Part shown: piece after piece, positions 25,597 through 34,654 of the stretch
Numbering within the stretch: position 1 is the first letter of the stretch
How the letters are laid out: the number at the start of each line of letters is the position of its first letter
NCBI RefSeq assembly: GCF_009184395.1
Contig: NZ_WEIC01000003.1
Location: forward strand, 62,001-126,000
Direction: 5' to 3'
Origin: Amylibacter sp. SFDW26
GTDB taxonomy: Bacteria; Pseudomonadota; Alphaproteobacteria; Rhodobacterales; Rhodobacteraceae
DNA: 64,000 nucleotides
Made by a program: the position numbers and the translations under genes
The notes under the pieces: model-generated
What the model was told of the DNA's origin: nothing
What the model saw: the letters and a program-made list of their open reading frames with translations, nothing else
The model's database searches: none

Positions 25597-26361
25597 TTAT
25601 ACGAATTGTTCCCGAATAAGACGTTCTTCCAAACCGTGGCCTGGATCAAAAAGGATGCGGTGCGAAACATTTGGTTCGTTGCAAATCTCAACCGACAGCA
25701 CATGGATCGCCTCTTTGCCATCCGCCACAGCATTTACAGGGCGCTTTTCAGGTTCCAGCACATCAAACCGCACATGCGCAGACATCGGCAGCAACGCACC
25801 ACGCCAACGGCGCGGGCGGAAGGCGGCCATGGCTGTTAGTGCTAAAATCTCAGCACCAATTGGCAAGATCGGCCCATGGGCAGAATAGTTGTATGCGGTG
25901 GAACCCGCAGGTGTGGACAACAAAGCACCATCACAAACCAATTCGCTTAGCCGTTCACGACCATCTACGGATATTTTTAGTTTTGCCGCTTGCGGACCGT
26001 GGCGGATCAATGAGACCTCGTTAATGGCCAGCGATTCAACAGTTGTGCCATCTTCGCATTGTGCTGTCATTCTCAATGGATGAATGACAGCCTCTTCTGC
26101 CTCTTCCAGACGTGTGAACAGACATTCATCCGTAAATTCATTCATCAAGAACCCAACAGAACCACGGTTCATACCATAAACGGGTGTCGTCAGATGCTCG
26201 GTTGAATGCAATGTTTCTAACATCAAACCGTCGCCGCCAAGGGCAACAATAACGTCAGCCTCTTCCACAGAAACGTTTCCGTATTCCTTAGATAACAGTT
26301 CAAATGCGTCACCGGCGTCATCTGCGCGACTCGCTACGAAGCTTAATTTTTTGCGACTCAT
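25597..26361 (-). CDS. nadK: NAD kinase
   Basis: 254 residues, short as in alphaproteobacteria. 'IVALGGDGLMLETLH' carries the GGDG motif with the catalytic Asp, 'GMNRGSVGFLMNEF' follows, and 'DGALLSTPAGSTAYNYSAHGPI' is the conserved substrate loop. It makes NADP from NAD using ATP. Divergent from glyA with a 193-bp gap that contains a perfect 20-bp palindrome. Confidence 0.95.
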   Translation of the reverse strand: MSRKKLSFVASRADDAGDAFELLSKEYGNVSVEEADVIVALGGDGLMLETLHSTEHLTTPVYGMNRGSVGFLMNEFTDECLFTRLEEAEEAVIHPLRMTAQCEDGTTVESLAINEVSLIRHGPQAAKLKISVDGRERLSELVCDGALLSTPAGSTAYNYSAHGPILPIGAEILALTAMAAFRPRRWRGALLPMSAHVRFDVLEPEKRPVNAVADGKEAIHVLSVEICNEPNVSHRILFDPGHGLEERLIREQFV

Positions 26362-26410
26362 TTAATCCGTCACCTTATTCATAGGGGTTTCACCCACCAA
26401 AACCTTAGTA

Positions 26411-26448
26411 AAGTTTCCTATAGGAAACTTATTTCCAATAGGAACCAT
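26411..26448. promoter_or_regulatory. Perfect 20-bp palindrome plus degenerate repeat upstream of glyA
   Basis: AAGTTTCCTATAGGAAACTT at 26411-26430 reads the same on both strands. Directly after it, TTTCCAATAGGAA (26432-26444) repeats the core with one change. Two adjacent copies of TTTCC-N3/4-GGAA between divergent nadK and glyA look like tandem operators for a dimeric regulator of serine/one-carbon metabolism. I do not recognise the regulator. Confidence 0.6.
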
Positions 26449-26554
26449 CGAAATGCGGCGTCTTGTACACCGCCCTTGTCGTTTTACAACTTACATACAT
26501 AAACCCAATATACTAGGACAGTCTCAGATTTATAGACCTTTAGGAGTGAGTGCT

Positions 26555-27847
26555 ATGTCAACAGCTCGTGACGCTGGATTTTTCACAGAAGACCTATCTT
26601 CTCGTGACCCTGAACTTTTCGGTTCCATTACAAAAGAATTGGGCCGTCAACGCGATGAGATCGAATTGATCGCATCTGAAAACATTGTGTCTAAAGCAGT
26701 GATGCAGGCACAAGGTTCTGTGATGACCAACAAATATGCCGAAGGCTATGCAGGTCGTCGTTACTATGGCGGTTGCCAATATGTAGACATCGCTGAAAAC
26801 CTTGCAAATGACCGCGCAAAACAATTGTTCGGCTGTGAATATGCAAACGTTCAACCAAACTCTGGTTCCCAAGCAAACCAAGGTGTTTTCCAAGCGTTGA
26901 TCCAACCAGGTGACACGATCCTAGGTATGGATTTGGCATCAGGTGGTCACCTTACTCACGGTGCAGCCCCTAACCAATCTGGTAAGTGGTTCAATGCTGT
27001 TCAATACGGCGTTCGCAAAGAAGACAACTTGATCGATTATGATCAAGTGGCTGCTTTGGCAAAAGAGCACCAACCAAAATTGATCATCGCTGGTGGTTCT
27101 GCTGTACCTCGTCAAATCGATTTCGCAAAATTCCGTGAAATCGCAGACAGCGTTGGCGCATACCTACACGTAGACATGGCACACTTTGCAGGTCTTGTAG
27201 CAGCTGGTGAACACCCAAGCCCGTTCCCACACGCACACGTTGCAACAACAACAACACACAAAACATTGCGTGGCCCACGCGGTGGTATGATCCTTACAAA
27301 CGATGAAGCGATCTTTAAGAAAACAAACTCTGCGATCTTCCCAGGTATCCAAGGCGGTCCTTTGATGCACGTGATTGCTGCGAAAGCAGTTGCATTTGGC
27401 GAAGCATTGCGCCCTGAGTTCAAAGATTACCAAAAGCAAGTGCGTGCAAACGCTGTTGCATTGGCTGATCAATTGATCAAAGGCGGTTTGGACATCGTAA
27501 CAGGTGGTACAGACACACACGTGATGTTGGTAGACCTACGTCCAAAAGGCGTAACAGGTAACATCACTGACAAAGCTTTGGGTCGTGCACACATCACATG
27601 TAACAAAAACGGTATCCCGTTTGACCCAGAAAAACCAACAGTGACATCTGGTATCCGTTTGGGCACACCAGCAGGCACAACACGTGGTTTCGGCGAAGAC
27701 GAGTTCCGTCAAATCGCTGACATGATCGTTGAAGTTGTAGACGGCTTGGCTGCAAACGGCGAAGACGGCAATGCAGACGTAGAAGCAGGCGTTCGCGCTA
27801 AAGTATCAGAGCTTTGCGCAAAGTTCCCACTTTACGATGATATGTAA
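26555..27847 (+). CDS. glyA: Serine hydroxymethyltransferase
   Basis: 430 residues starting at the ATG at 26555, behind TAGGAGTGAG. The upstream in-frame ATG at 26453 is rejected because the added 34 residues lie over the operator region and do not resemble the family. '[16 protein letters not shown]' carries the PLP-binding Lys; '[14 protein letters not shown]' and '[19 protein letters not shown]' are further signatures. It converts serine and tetrahydrofolate to glycine and 5,10-methylene-THF. Codon choice is strongly restricted (AAA, CAA, GCA, CGT, GGT), a sign of high expression. Ends at a clear terminator. Confidence 0.97.
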   Translation: MSTARDAGFFTEDLSSRDPELFGSITKELGRQRDEIELIASENIVSKAVMQAQGSVMTNKYAEGYAGRRYYGGCQYVDIAENLANDRAKQLFGCEYANVQPNSGSQANQGVFQALIQPGDTILGMDLASGGHLTHGAAPNQSGKWFNAVQYGVRKEDNLIDYDQVAALAKEHQPKLIIAGGSAVPRQIDFAKFREIADSVGAYLHVDMAHFAGLVAAGEHPSPFPHAHVATTTTHKTLRGPRGGMILTNDEAIFKKTNSAIFPGIQGGPLMHVIAAKAVAFGEALRPEFKDYQKQVRANAVALADQLIKGGLDIVTGGTDTHVMLVDLRPKGVTGNITDKALGRAHITCNKNGIPFDPEKPTVTSGIRLGTPAGTTRGFGEDEFRQIADMIVEVVDGLAANGEDGNADVEAGVRAKVSELCAKFPLYDDM

Positions 27848-27868
27848 GCTTTAATATTTAAAGTTATT

Positions 27869-27904
27869 GGGCGCGTTCGGTATATACTGAGCGCGCCTTT
27901 TTTG
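27869..27904 (+). terminator. Rho-independent terminator of glyA
   Basis: GGCGCG (27870-27875) pairs with CGCGCC (27892-27897); inner bases extend the stem with a few mismatches. It is followed by six T residues (27898-27903). It lies 22 bp after the glyA stop and 7 bp before the stop of the convergent LysR gene. Confidence 0.9.
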
Positions 27905-27910
27905 TGTCTA

Positions 27911-28798
27911 TCAGTAAAGCGTCTTACGTCCTTCTAAGTATTTAACTAACAAACGCACCAACCCGTTGCGCGGGGCATTTGCAGGCCAAACGGCATAAGC
28001 TCCCGCCGCTTCGACAGTCCAGTCTGGTAATATCTCAACCAAACGACCCTGTGTGATATCCTCCCTTATCTTGAATTCCAAAGACACAGCAACACCGCAC
28101 CCTGCCACTGCGAATTCACGCATGGCAGATGCATCATCCACTGAAATCTGTGACTTGCCTTTGACCTGAACATCACCCTTTTGTGCGTGTTTAAACGATA
28201 TTTTCTCAGGCAAGCTGGTGAGATGAATGAAATCCCAATCTTTCAGATCCTGTGGCGCATTCAACTTTGGATGTTTCGCAATATACTCAGGGCTGGCCAC
28301 AACAAGGCGGCGTATATCGGACAGTTTTTTCGCCTTTAAGGAACTGTCTTTTAACCACCCCACCCGAATGGCCATATCGTAACCATCGCGGATGATATCC
28401 TGCTGCTCGTCAGAAAAATTGATGCGCAAAGCAATGCTGAGATATTCTTTTGCAAACTCCGCTAAATCCGTACAGATCGCGCTGTCGCTTAACGCCGAAG
28501 GTATGCTTAGTCGCAATTCACCTACTGGTTGAATTGACTTGGATATGAATTGCGCAAACCCATTTTCCACTGTCTGAACCATCTCTTGAGCCGATTGCAG
28601 CAATTCGATGCCATCTGGGGTTAAGGAAAACTGGCGTGTGGAGCGATATATCAGTGCGACACCAAGATGCGCTTCTAAATTCCGCACCTGTTCGCTGACA
28701 ACTGATGGCGACACACCAACCATTTTGGCAGCCCCGCGAAACGAGCCTGCTTCGGCAGCTTTGGCAAAAAGGGCAAGGGCGCGTATATGATCAATCAT
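27911..28798 (-). CDS. LysR-family transcriptional regulator
   Basis: 295 residues. HTH at the N-terminus ('LALFAKAAEAGSFRGAAKMVGVSPSVVSEQVRNLEAHLG') and a substrate-binding domain of the CrgA/DmlR-type subgroup ('LRLSIPSALSDSAICTDLAEF'). Divergent from the secreted tandem SnoaL protein, with a 105-bp gap containing the palindrome TGAATATTCA at 28819-28828, so it most likely regulates that gene. Effector unknown. Confidence 0.87.
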   Translation of the reverse strand: MIDHIRALALFAKAAEAGSFRGAAKMVGVSPSVVSEQVRNLEAHLGVALIYRSTRQFSLTPDGIELLQSAQEMVQTVENGFAQFISKSIQPVGELRLSIPSALSDSAICTDLAEFAKEYLSIALRINFSDEQQDIIRDGYDMAIRVGWLKDSSLKAKKLSDIRRLVVASPEYIAKHPKLNAPQDLKDWDFIHLTSLPEKISFKHAQKGDVQVKGKSQISVDDASAMREFAVAGCGVAVSLEFKIREDITQGRLVEILPDWTVEAAGAYAVWPANAPRNGLVRLLVKYLEGRKTLY

Positions 28799-28903
28799 AT
28801 GTTTGATTTTCCAAACAGTGAATATTCATTCAACGTATTATCAATCATACCCAAATGCAATATCTGGATCAGTAATGCAATTATGGAAACGATGAGGTTC
28901 AAA

Positions 28904-29746
28904 ATGAAAACTCTAAACACACTCAAAAAAACAACGACGGCTGCTTTGACTGCCGCAAGCTTATTCACGGGCGCTGCATATGCGGATGTCGCTGCGAACA
29001 AGGCACTTGTTGGACAAGCATTAAAGGAACTGTTCGCCGATAAAGACCTGTCTGCGATCGATAAATATTGGGGTGATGTCTATATCCAGCACAATGAAAA
29101 CGTTCCAAGCGGGACAGAAGCATTGAAAGGCTTAGTCACACCTGATCTGAACGCTATCCCGTTCCGCATGATCGGTGATGGTGACTTGGTGGCAACGCAC
29201 AGCGAATACACAGGTTTTGGTCCAGTACCGCTTATTGCTTTTGATATTTTCCGCATTGAAGACGGAAAAATCGTAGAGCATTGGGATAATATGATCCCGA
29301 AGGCCGAGCCAAATCCAAGCGGTCATACCCAAACAGACGGCGCAACCGAAATCACGGATCTGGATAAAACCGAAGAGAATAAAGCGTTGGTTGTTGATTT
29401 CGTGACGAAAGTTTTGATGAACGGTGAAAATGTCGACATCACCAAATACATCAACCCAACATCCTATACACAACACAATCCTTTGGTTGCGGATGGCCTA
29501 GACGGGCTTGGTGCATTCCTTGCGGAATTGGGTAAGCAAGGGATTTCGATGAAATATAACAAAATCCACTTGGTGGTGGGCGAAGGGAACTTTGTGCTGA
29601 CCGCATCTGATGGTGTGTTTGGCGACCAACCGATGGCATTCTATGACCTGTTCCGTGTTGAGGATGGTTTGATCGTAGAGCATTGGGATGTGATTGCAGA
29701 TATGCCAGGTTCAGATGCACCGCATAACGAAGACGGCAAATTCTAA
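28904..29746 (+). CDS. Secreted protein with two SnoaL-like (NTF2-fold) domains
   Basis: 280 residues from the ATG at 28904 (GAGG 9 nt upstream), chosen because it begins a clean signal peptide: 'MKTLNTLKKTTTAALTAA...' with cleavage after 'AYA'. Two similar domains follow (about 26-140 and 150-275), each with 'YIQHNENVPSG'/'YTQHNPLVADG' and 'DIFRIEDGKIVEHWD'/'DLFRVEDGLIVEHWD', the pattern of the SnoaL-like COG4922 group. The internal duplication makes a pseudo-dimer in one chain. Periplasmic; the ligand or reaction is unknown. Controlled probably by the divergent LysR. Confidence 0.85.
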   Translation: MKTLNTLKKTTTAALTAASLFTGAAYADVAANKALVGQALKELFADKDLSAIDKYWGDVYIQHNENVPSGTEALKGLVTPDLNAIPFRMIGDGDLVATHSEYTGFGPVPLIAFDIFRIEDGKIVEHWDNMIPKAEPNPSGHTQTDGATEITDLDKTEENKALVVDFVTKVLMNGENVDITKYINPTSYTQHNPLVADGLDGLGAFLAELGKQGISMKYNKIHLVVGEGNFVLTASDGVFGDQPMAFYDLFRVEDGLIVEHWDVIADMPGSDAPHNEDGKF

Positions 29747-29768
29747 AGCCAATTGAATAAAGACTAAT

Positions 29769-29802
29769 GGCGCGTAGAACACACGTCTTGCGCGCCTTTT
29801 TT
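29769..29802 (+). terminator. Rho-independent terminator of the SnoaL gene
   Basis: GGCGCG (29769-29774) pairs with CGCGCC (29791-29796), with AGAACACACGTCTT forming a loop that can pair further (AGA/TCT, ACG/CGT), then TTTTTT at 29797-29802. Its 3' part is repeated exactly 1.4 kb downstream. Confidence 0.85.
29773..29802 (+). repeat. Left copy of a 30-bp direct repeat flanking the GNAT/NYN cassette
   Basis: These 30 bases, from CGTAGAAC through the terminal T-run, are identical to 31184-31213. In this copy the repeat completes an intact terminator because GGCGCG lies just before it. The two copies are 1,411 bp apart. Confidence 0.9.
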
Positions 29803-29849
29803 ATGTTCCATAAGCTGAAGGTTCATTACATTGTTTTAGTGAGAACCAA

Positions 29850-30332
29850 ATGAGCTTAACAATCAGAGCATTCGATGAAAAAGATATAGATGCTTTTCGC
29901 ACTCTCTATCAGGAATGCCTTGCATATTACCAAGTCGCCGCTGCCTCGCCAGAACAAGAAGAACGTGTAATTTCGTTACTCATCGCAGAGCGGCATATGG
30001 CCTGTCATATTGCTTTTGATGGAACAATCCCCCTTGGCTTTGCAACATGGGGGCTGAACTTTCCAGCTGGTGCTGGCATTTCATTAGTTATGAAAGAACT
30101 CTTTGTGTCGTCGAATGCACGAGGCAAAGGCGTTGGCAAAGCATTGCTATCAACCCTTATTGATGTGGCCCGCGAAGAAGGATGTACACGTTTTGACTGG
30201 GCAACAGATGGCACGAACAAAGGTGCACAAAAATTCTATGCGGCACTTGATGCCCCAAAAATGACAAAACAAAGTTATAGAATATCATCTGAAAAGTACG
30301 AAAAATTCCAATCTAGACTTACTGTAAGTTAG
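29850..30332 (+). CDS. GNAT-family N-acetyltransferase (cassette gene 1)
   Basis: 160 residues with the GNAT acetyl-CoA loop 'KELFVSSNARGKGVGKALL' (motif A, about 87-105) and a C-terminal 'GAQKFYAALD' segment (motif B). Substrate unknown: it could acetylate an antibiotic, a protein or a tRNA-bound amino acid. It lies inside the 30-bp repeat-bounded segment and is followed 12 bp later by the NYN gene in the same direction. Codon use is more AT-rich than in hom or glyA. Confidence 0.85.
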   Translation: MSLTIRAFDEKDIDAFRTLYQECLAYYQVAAASPEQEERVISLLIAERHMACHIAFDGTIPLGFATWGLNFPAGAGISLVMKELFVSSNARGKGVGKALLSTLIDVAREEGCTRFDWATDGTNKGAQKFYAALDAPKMTKQSYRISSEKYEKFQSRLTVS

Positions 30333-30344
30333 CAATTTATTTGA

Positions 30345-31166
30345 ATGAACGCGACCATGAAGCACAAACCAATTACATTGGGCGAAAAGCTTACAGCCAT
30401 CAAACCTAAAAAACCAAGTTTCGGTTCTGGTGGGTGGCTACGAAAAACGCTTCACATAGTCATAAATTTCTCATTACTGATAGCAATTTTCATTCTACCT
30501 TTGTGGTGGTTTCTGGTGCGTCCCGACATAGATCAGAATTTTATACTTATCATTTTGGTCGTACTCATTACACAATGGTTATTTTTTGTGCGAAGGGTGA
30601 ACCACCATAACGCTTTAAAACAGACAAAGCGCACAAAAAGCACCTTTGCTAACATACATTTTTTGTTAGCGAATGATCATCAAGACTTCATAGCTAATCT
30701 ACGACTAGATGCGAAAACAGTCATTCTTGATGGCAGCAATATTTATCACTTTGGGCACGACAATGGATTAGATGCACAACCACTTGGAATGATCGCCAAT
30801 CAATTGCGCACTGAAGGGTACCGTATTGTTTGTTTCTTTGACGCCAATATTTTTTTCACGCTCAGTAAGCATGGCGCCTTCCCAAGTGATGTACAACATT
30901 CATTGAAAATGCTCGAAGATATCTTCGGATTGCAGCCAAATGAAATTTATGTAGTTCCAGCTGGCGAACAGGCGGATAAGTATGTTTTAAGTAGCCTGAA
31001 GCATCTCCCGATTTCATTTGCCGTGAGTAACGATAGATTTCGAGATTACAGCAAACAATACCCAACAGTTATGAAAGACAATCAATGGCGTAAGGGGGTC
31101 GTGATTTCAAAAAACGAAATCAAACTGTTGCAACACCGATTTAAAACTCCAGTTCGATTGAATTAG
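30345..31166 (+). CDS. Membrane-anchored NYN/Zc3h12a-like (PIN-fold) ribonuclease candidate
   Basis: 273 residues. Two transmembrane helices near 38-60 and 64-85 ('FSLLIAIFILPLWWFLV', 'FILIILVVLITQWLFFV') are followed by a cytoplasmic domain with 'VILDGSNIYHFG' (first acidic residue of a PIN-like site), 'RIVCFFDANIFFTL', 'GEQADKYVLSSL' and 'FAVSNDRFRDYSKQYP'. Spacing and residues fit the Zc3h12a-type NYN nucleases, with Asp in DGSN, DAN, ADKY and NDRFRDY as metal ligands. The start has no clear Shine-Dalgarno sequence; ATG at 30357 is an alternative. Nuclease activity is inferred from the motif set. Cotranscribed with the GNAT gene. Confidence 0.7.
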   Translation: MNATMKHKPITLGEKLTAIKPKKPSFGSGGWLRKTLHIVINFSLLIAIFILPLWWFLVRPDIDQNFILIILVVLITQWLFFVRRVNHHNALKQTKRTKSTFANIHFLLANDHQDFIANLRLDAKTVILDGSNIYHFGHDNGLDAQPLGMIANQLRTEGYRIVCFFDANIFFTLSKHGAFPSDVQHSLKMLEDIFGLQPNEIYVVPAGEQADKYVLSSLKHLPISFAVSNDRFRDYSKQYPTVMKDNQWRKGVVISKNEIKLLQHRFKTPVRLN

Positions 31167-31183
31167 AGTATCTTATCTCATAT

Positions 31184-31213
31184 CGTAGAACACACGTCTT
31201 GCGCGCCTTTTTT
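31184..31213 (+). repeat. Right copy of the 30-bp direct repeat
   Basis: Identical over 30 bases to 29773-29802, but here the preceding bases are TCTCATAT, so the GGCGCG arm is missing and no terminator hairpin can form. This is the expected result if DNA was inserted within, or the segment copied from, the 3' half of one terminator. Confidence 0.9.
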
Positions 31214-31259
31214 GTGGCGGCTACAAGGGGTGGACTATAGTTTCATAGAAAGCCACACG

Positions 31260-31478
31260 ATGAAGCGCATATTTGCGATATCCCTGTTGATTATGACACC
31301 TATGATGCTAGCAGCATGCGATATCAAAACCGCTGTTCCCGAGTTTGATTACCCAAAATACAAATCCGAAACAAAGTGGCCAAAACTGTCGCCGACAGCT
31401 GAATTAGAGCAAGCTTCGGACGTTGATGTGGAAGCCACGATCGAAGAGATTGAAAAGTTAGAGGCTTTAGCCCAATAA
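31260..31478 (+). CDS. Small lipoprotein
   Basis: 72 residues from the ATG at 31260; the frame is open further upstream, but this Met begins a classic lipoprotein signal: 'MKRIFAISLLIMTPMMLAAC', lipobox LAAC with Cys20. The mature part is a short acidic chain ('ELEQASDVDVEATIEEIEKLEALAQ') with predicted helix. No function known. It is 84 bp upstream of hom and could share a transcript with it. A small hairpin (TGCCC-CCACT-GGGCA) lies in between at about 31507-31521. Confidence 0.75.
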   Translation: MKRIFAISLLIMTPMMLAACDIKTAVPEFDYPKYKSETKWPKLSPTAELEQASDVDVEATIEEIEKLEALAQ

Positions 31479-31562
31479 CACGCAAAATACACACCGCTTG
31501 CGCATTGCCCCCACTGGGCAGTTGCGGTAACAAACCTGCATAAATCACACGGAGCGACGCAG

Positions 31563-32849
31563 ATGTCGAATGCATTAAGACTTGGAATTGCCGGACTGGG
31601 AACAGTTGGCGTAGGTGTTATTAAAATTATCCAAGAGCATGCAACGATGTTGGAAATGCGCGGTGGTCGCCCTGTGACGATCACGGCTGTATCTGCGCGT
31701 TCAAAAACCAAGAACCGTGATGTAGATCTGTCTGATTACACTTGGGAAGATAATGCCGTTGAATTGGCAAAGCGCGATGATATCGACGTTTTCGTTGAAT
31801 TGATCGGCGGCGATAGTGGCCCAGCAAAAGCTTCTGTTGAGGCAGCAATTGCAGCGGGTAAAGATGTGATCACTGCGAATAAAGCTTTGCTGGCTATGCA
31901 CGGTCAAGAATTGGCCGTTGCAGCAGAAAATGCAGGCGTAAACCTGCGTTATGAGGCTGCGGTTGCAGGCGGCATTCCTATTATCAAAGCGCTGACTGAT
32001 GGGTTAGCTGGTAATAAAATCAACCGCGTCATGGGTGTGATGAACGGTACATGTAACTATATCCTGACACGGATGGAGAGTGCGAACCTGCCTTATGAGA
32101 CTGTGTTCGAAGAGGCCAACCAACTTGGCTATTTGGAAGCAGATCCAAATTTAGACGTGGGCGGCATTGATGCCGCACATAAACTGGTTCTCTTGTCCTC
32201 TATCGCGTTTGGCACACAGGTGAACTTTGCGGGTGCCGAGTTAGAAGGCATTGGCGAGGTTACAATCGAAGATATTGAACATGCACGTGATATGGGCTTC
32301 CGTATCAAACTGCTTGGCCTTGCTGAAATGACAGATGCAGGGTTGGAACAATCTATGCGCCCGTCCCTTGTGCCGGCAACATCACCATTGGCGCAGCTTG
32401 AAGGCGGCACAAACATGGTTGTTGTCGAAGGCGACGCTGTAGGCCAAATCGCAATGCGCGGTGCGGGTGCGGGTGAAGGCCCAACTGCAAGTGCTGTGAT
32501 GGGCGATGTGATGGATATTGCACGTGGCTTGAAAATGCCTGTGTTTGGTCAACCTGCAAGCACATTGAAAGAGGCCAAAATTGCCAAAGCAAGCGGCAAG
32601 TCGGCCTTTTGTTTGCGTCTAAATCTAAAAGACGAGGCTGGTGCGATGGCAAAAGTATCGTCCGCATTGGCAGATGCAAGTGTATCTATTGATCGCATGC
32701 GCCAATTCAGCCACGACGATGCTTCGGCCCCTGTTATGATCGTGACACATCCTGTGGAACGCACAACAGTCGAAGCGGCATTTGCAGCGATTGCTGCATT
32801 GAACATCACCACACAAGAGCCATTGATGCTTGGCATTGTGGATGCGTAA
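31563..32849 (+). CDS. hom: Homoserine dehydrogenase
   Basis: 428 residues. NAD(P)-binding start 'LGIAGLGTVGVGVIKII', catalytic domain with 'GILNGTCNYIL'-like 'GVMNGTCNYILTRM' and 'GYLEADPNLDVGGIDAAHKL', and a C-terminal ACT domain (about 345-420) that normally gives threonine feedback inhibition. It reduces aspartate semialdehyde to homoserine on the way to threonine and methionine. Preceded by GGAGCG. Followed 30 bp later by recJ, whereas many Rhodobacterales have glpX in between. Confidence 0.96.
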   Translation: MSNALRLGIAGLGTVGVGVIKIIQEHATMLEMRGGRPVTITAVSARSKTKNRDVDLSDYTWEDNAVELAKRDDIDVFVELIGGDSGPAKASVEAAIAAGKDVITANKALLAMHGQELAVAAENAGVNLRYEAAVAGGIPIIKALTDGLAGNKINRVMGVMNGTCNYILTRMESANLPYETVFEEANQLGYLEADPNLDVGGIDAAHKLVLLSSIAFGTQVNFAGAELEGIGEVTIEDIEHARDMGFRIKLLGLAEMTDAGLEQSMRPSLVPATSPLAQLEGGTNMVVVEGDAVGQIAMRGAGAGEGPTASAVMGDVMDIARGLKMPVFGQPASTLKEAKIAKASGKSAFCLRLNLKDEAGAMAKVSSALADASVSIDRMRQFSHDDASAPVMIVTHPVERTTVEAAFAAIAALNITTQEPLMLGIVDA

Positions 32850-32879
32850 AGCGCAAGCTGACCATATGTTGGCAGTTCA

Positions 32880-34625
32880 ATGACTGCATTTTTGGGTGTT
32901 GAACAATCTATTACAGGTCGCCGTTGGATTGGTTTAGGCGGCGATCAGGACCGTCACGCCCAGTTGATTACACAACAAACTGGATTGCCAGAGGTCGTTG
33001 CCCGTTGTTTGGCGCGGCGCGGTATTCCTGTGGAAGAAGCACAAGGGTTTTTAACGCCATCATTGCGGGAACTGATGCCGAACCCATCTGTTTTAAAGGA
33101 CATGGATAAAGCCGCTGAACGCATTGTGGATGCGTTGGGTAAAAAGCAACGTATTGCTGTATTCGCAGATTACGATGTGGACGGCGCCACTTCTGCCGCT
33201 TTGCTCATTTCATGGCTGCGTGATTTTGATTTGCCAGCCACGCTTTATGTGCCTGACCGTATTGACGAAGGGTATGGCCCGAATGATGAAGCCATGCAGA
33301 TGCTTGCGAAAGATCATGACCTGATCATTTGTGTGGATTGCGGGACACTATCACACGAACCAATTGCAGCGGTAAAAGGCACAGATGTTATTGTTCTGGA
33401 TCACCATCTTGGCGGGGAAACACTGCCCGATGCTTATGCTGTGGTAAATCCGAACCGTCAGGATGAAGATACGGAATACGGCTATCTTTGTGCCGCTGGC
33501 GTTGTGTTTTTGGCACTTGCAGCTTGTAATCGTATTTTAAAAAACCAAGGTGAAACCGTTCCAAACTTGATGAACGCCCTTGATTTAGCGGCTCTTGGCA
33601 CTGTTGCCGATGTTGCCCCGTTGGTCGGCTTTAACCGTGCGCTTGTACGCCAAGGTTTGGCGATTATGGCGAACCGTGCCCGCCCAGGCTTGGTTGCATT
33701 GGCAGATGCTGCGAAAATGAATTCTGCCCCCACCTCTTATCATTTGGGATATTTATTAGGGCCACGGATCAATGCAGGTGGTCGTGTGGGCAAGGCAGAT
33801 CTGGGCGCACGTCTACTGTCCACCGCAGATATGGATGAGGCGCAATCAATTGCAGATCGCTTGAACCAATTGAACGATGAACGCCGCGAAATCGAAGCCC
33901 AAGTCCAGTTGCAAGCCATGGAACAAGCCGAGGCACGTGGGCTTGATAAACCGCTGGTATGGGCAGCAGGCGAAGGTTGGCATCCGGGTGTGGTTGGCAT
34001 CGTGGCCTCTCGTATCAAAGAAGCTACTAACCGCCCTGCCATTGTCATTGGTCTGGATGGGGCAGAGGGCAAAGGATCAGGCCGGTCCGTCACAGGTATC
34101 GATCTGGGCAATGCCGTTGCCACATGCGCACGCGAAGAACTACTGCTAAAAGGTGGCGGTCACAAAATGGCGGCAGGTTTGACAGTTGCGACTGCAAACC
34201 TTGAAACCGCTATGGAGCGCCTTTCGGAACTGCTTGAAAAGCAAGGCGCAGGAAATCTAGGCCCAAAAGACCTGCAATTAGACGGCGCAATTGCCCCGAC
34301 AGGTGTTACACCCGATCTGATTGAACAACTCGAATCTGCGGGCCCATTTGGCGCAGGTGCTGCAGCACCCCGCTTTGCCTTGCCCGCCCAGCGCATTGCA
34401 TTTGCCAAACGTGCTGGGGAATCACATTTGCGCCTGACTTTGCAGGGCGAAAATGGTGGTCGGATCGATGCAATTTGCTTTGGTGCCTATGATACAGAGC
34501 TTGGAACGACCCTTGAAAAGCACAATGGACGCTTATTTCACTGTGCTGGGCGCCTTGAAATTGATGATTGGGGCGGTCGTAGAAAGGCAAAACTGCGTTT
34601 AGAGGATGCAGCAGAAGCAAAGTAA
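32880..34625 (+). CDS. recJ: Single-stranded-DNA-specific 5'-3' exonuclease RecJ
   Basis: 581 residues. DHH domain with 'IAVFADYDVDGATSAAL' (motif I), 'LIICVDCGT' and 'VIVLDHHLGGE' (DHH, motif III), then a DHHA1 domain with 'GGGHKMAAGLTV' and a C-terminal OB-fold region. All metal-binding Asp/His are present. It resects DNA in recombination and mismatch repair. Likely cotranscribed with hom. Confidence 0.95.
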   Translation: MTAFLGVEQSITGRRWIGLGGDQDRHAQLITQQTGLPEVVARCLARRGIPVEEAQGFLTPSLRELMPNPSVLKDMDKAAERIVDALGKKQRIAVFADYDVDGATSAALLISWLRDFDLPATLYVPDRIDEGYGPNDEAMQMLAKDHDLIICVDCGTLSHEPIAAVKGTDVIVLDHHLGGETLPDAYAVVNPNRQDEDTEYGYLCAAGVVFLALAACNRILKNQGETVPNLMNALDLAALGTVADVAPLVGFNRALVRQGLAIMANRARPGLVALADAAKMNSAPTSYHLGYLLGPRINAGGRVGKADLGARLLSTADMDEAQSIADRLNQLNDERREIEAQVQLQAMEQAEARGLDKPLVWAAGEGWHPGVVGIVASRIKEATNRPAIVIGLDGAEGKGSGRSVTGIDLGNAVATCAREELLLKGGGHKMAAGLTVATANLETAMERLSELLEKQGAGNLGPKDLQLDGAIAPTGVTPDLIEQLESAGPFGAGAAAPRFALPAQRIAFAKRAGESHLRLTLQGENGGRIDAICFGAYDTELGTTLEKHNGRLFHCAGRLEIDDWGGRRKAKLRLEDAAEAK

Positions 34626-34654
34626 AAAACTTTTACATTTCATGCAAAAATCCT

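Noticed and set aside
26362-26554. Glycine, SAM or THF riboswitch in the glyA leader
   Set aside because: None of the conserved cores could be found. The visible signal is a DNA palindrome, better read as an operator.
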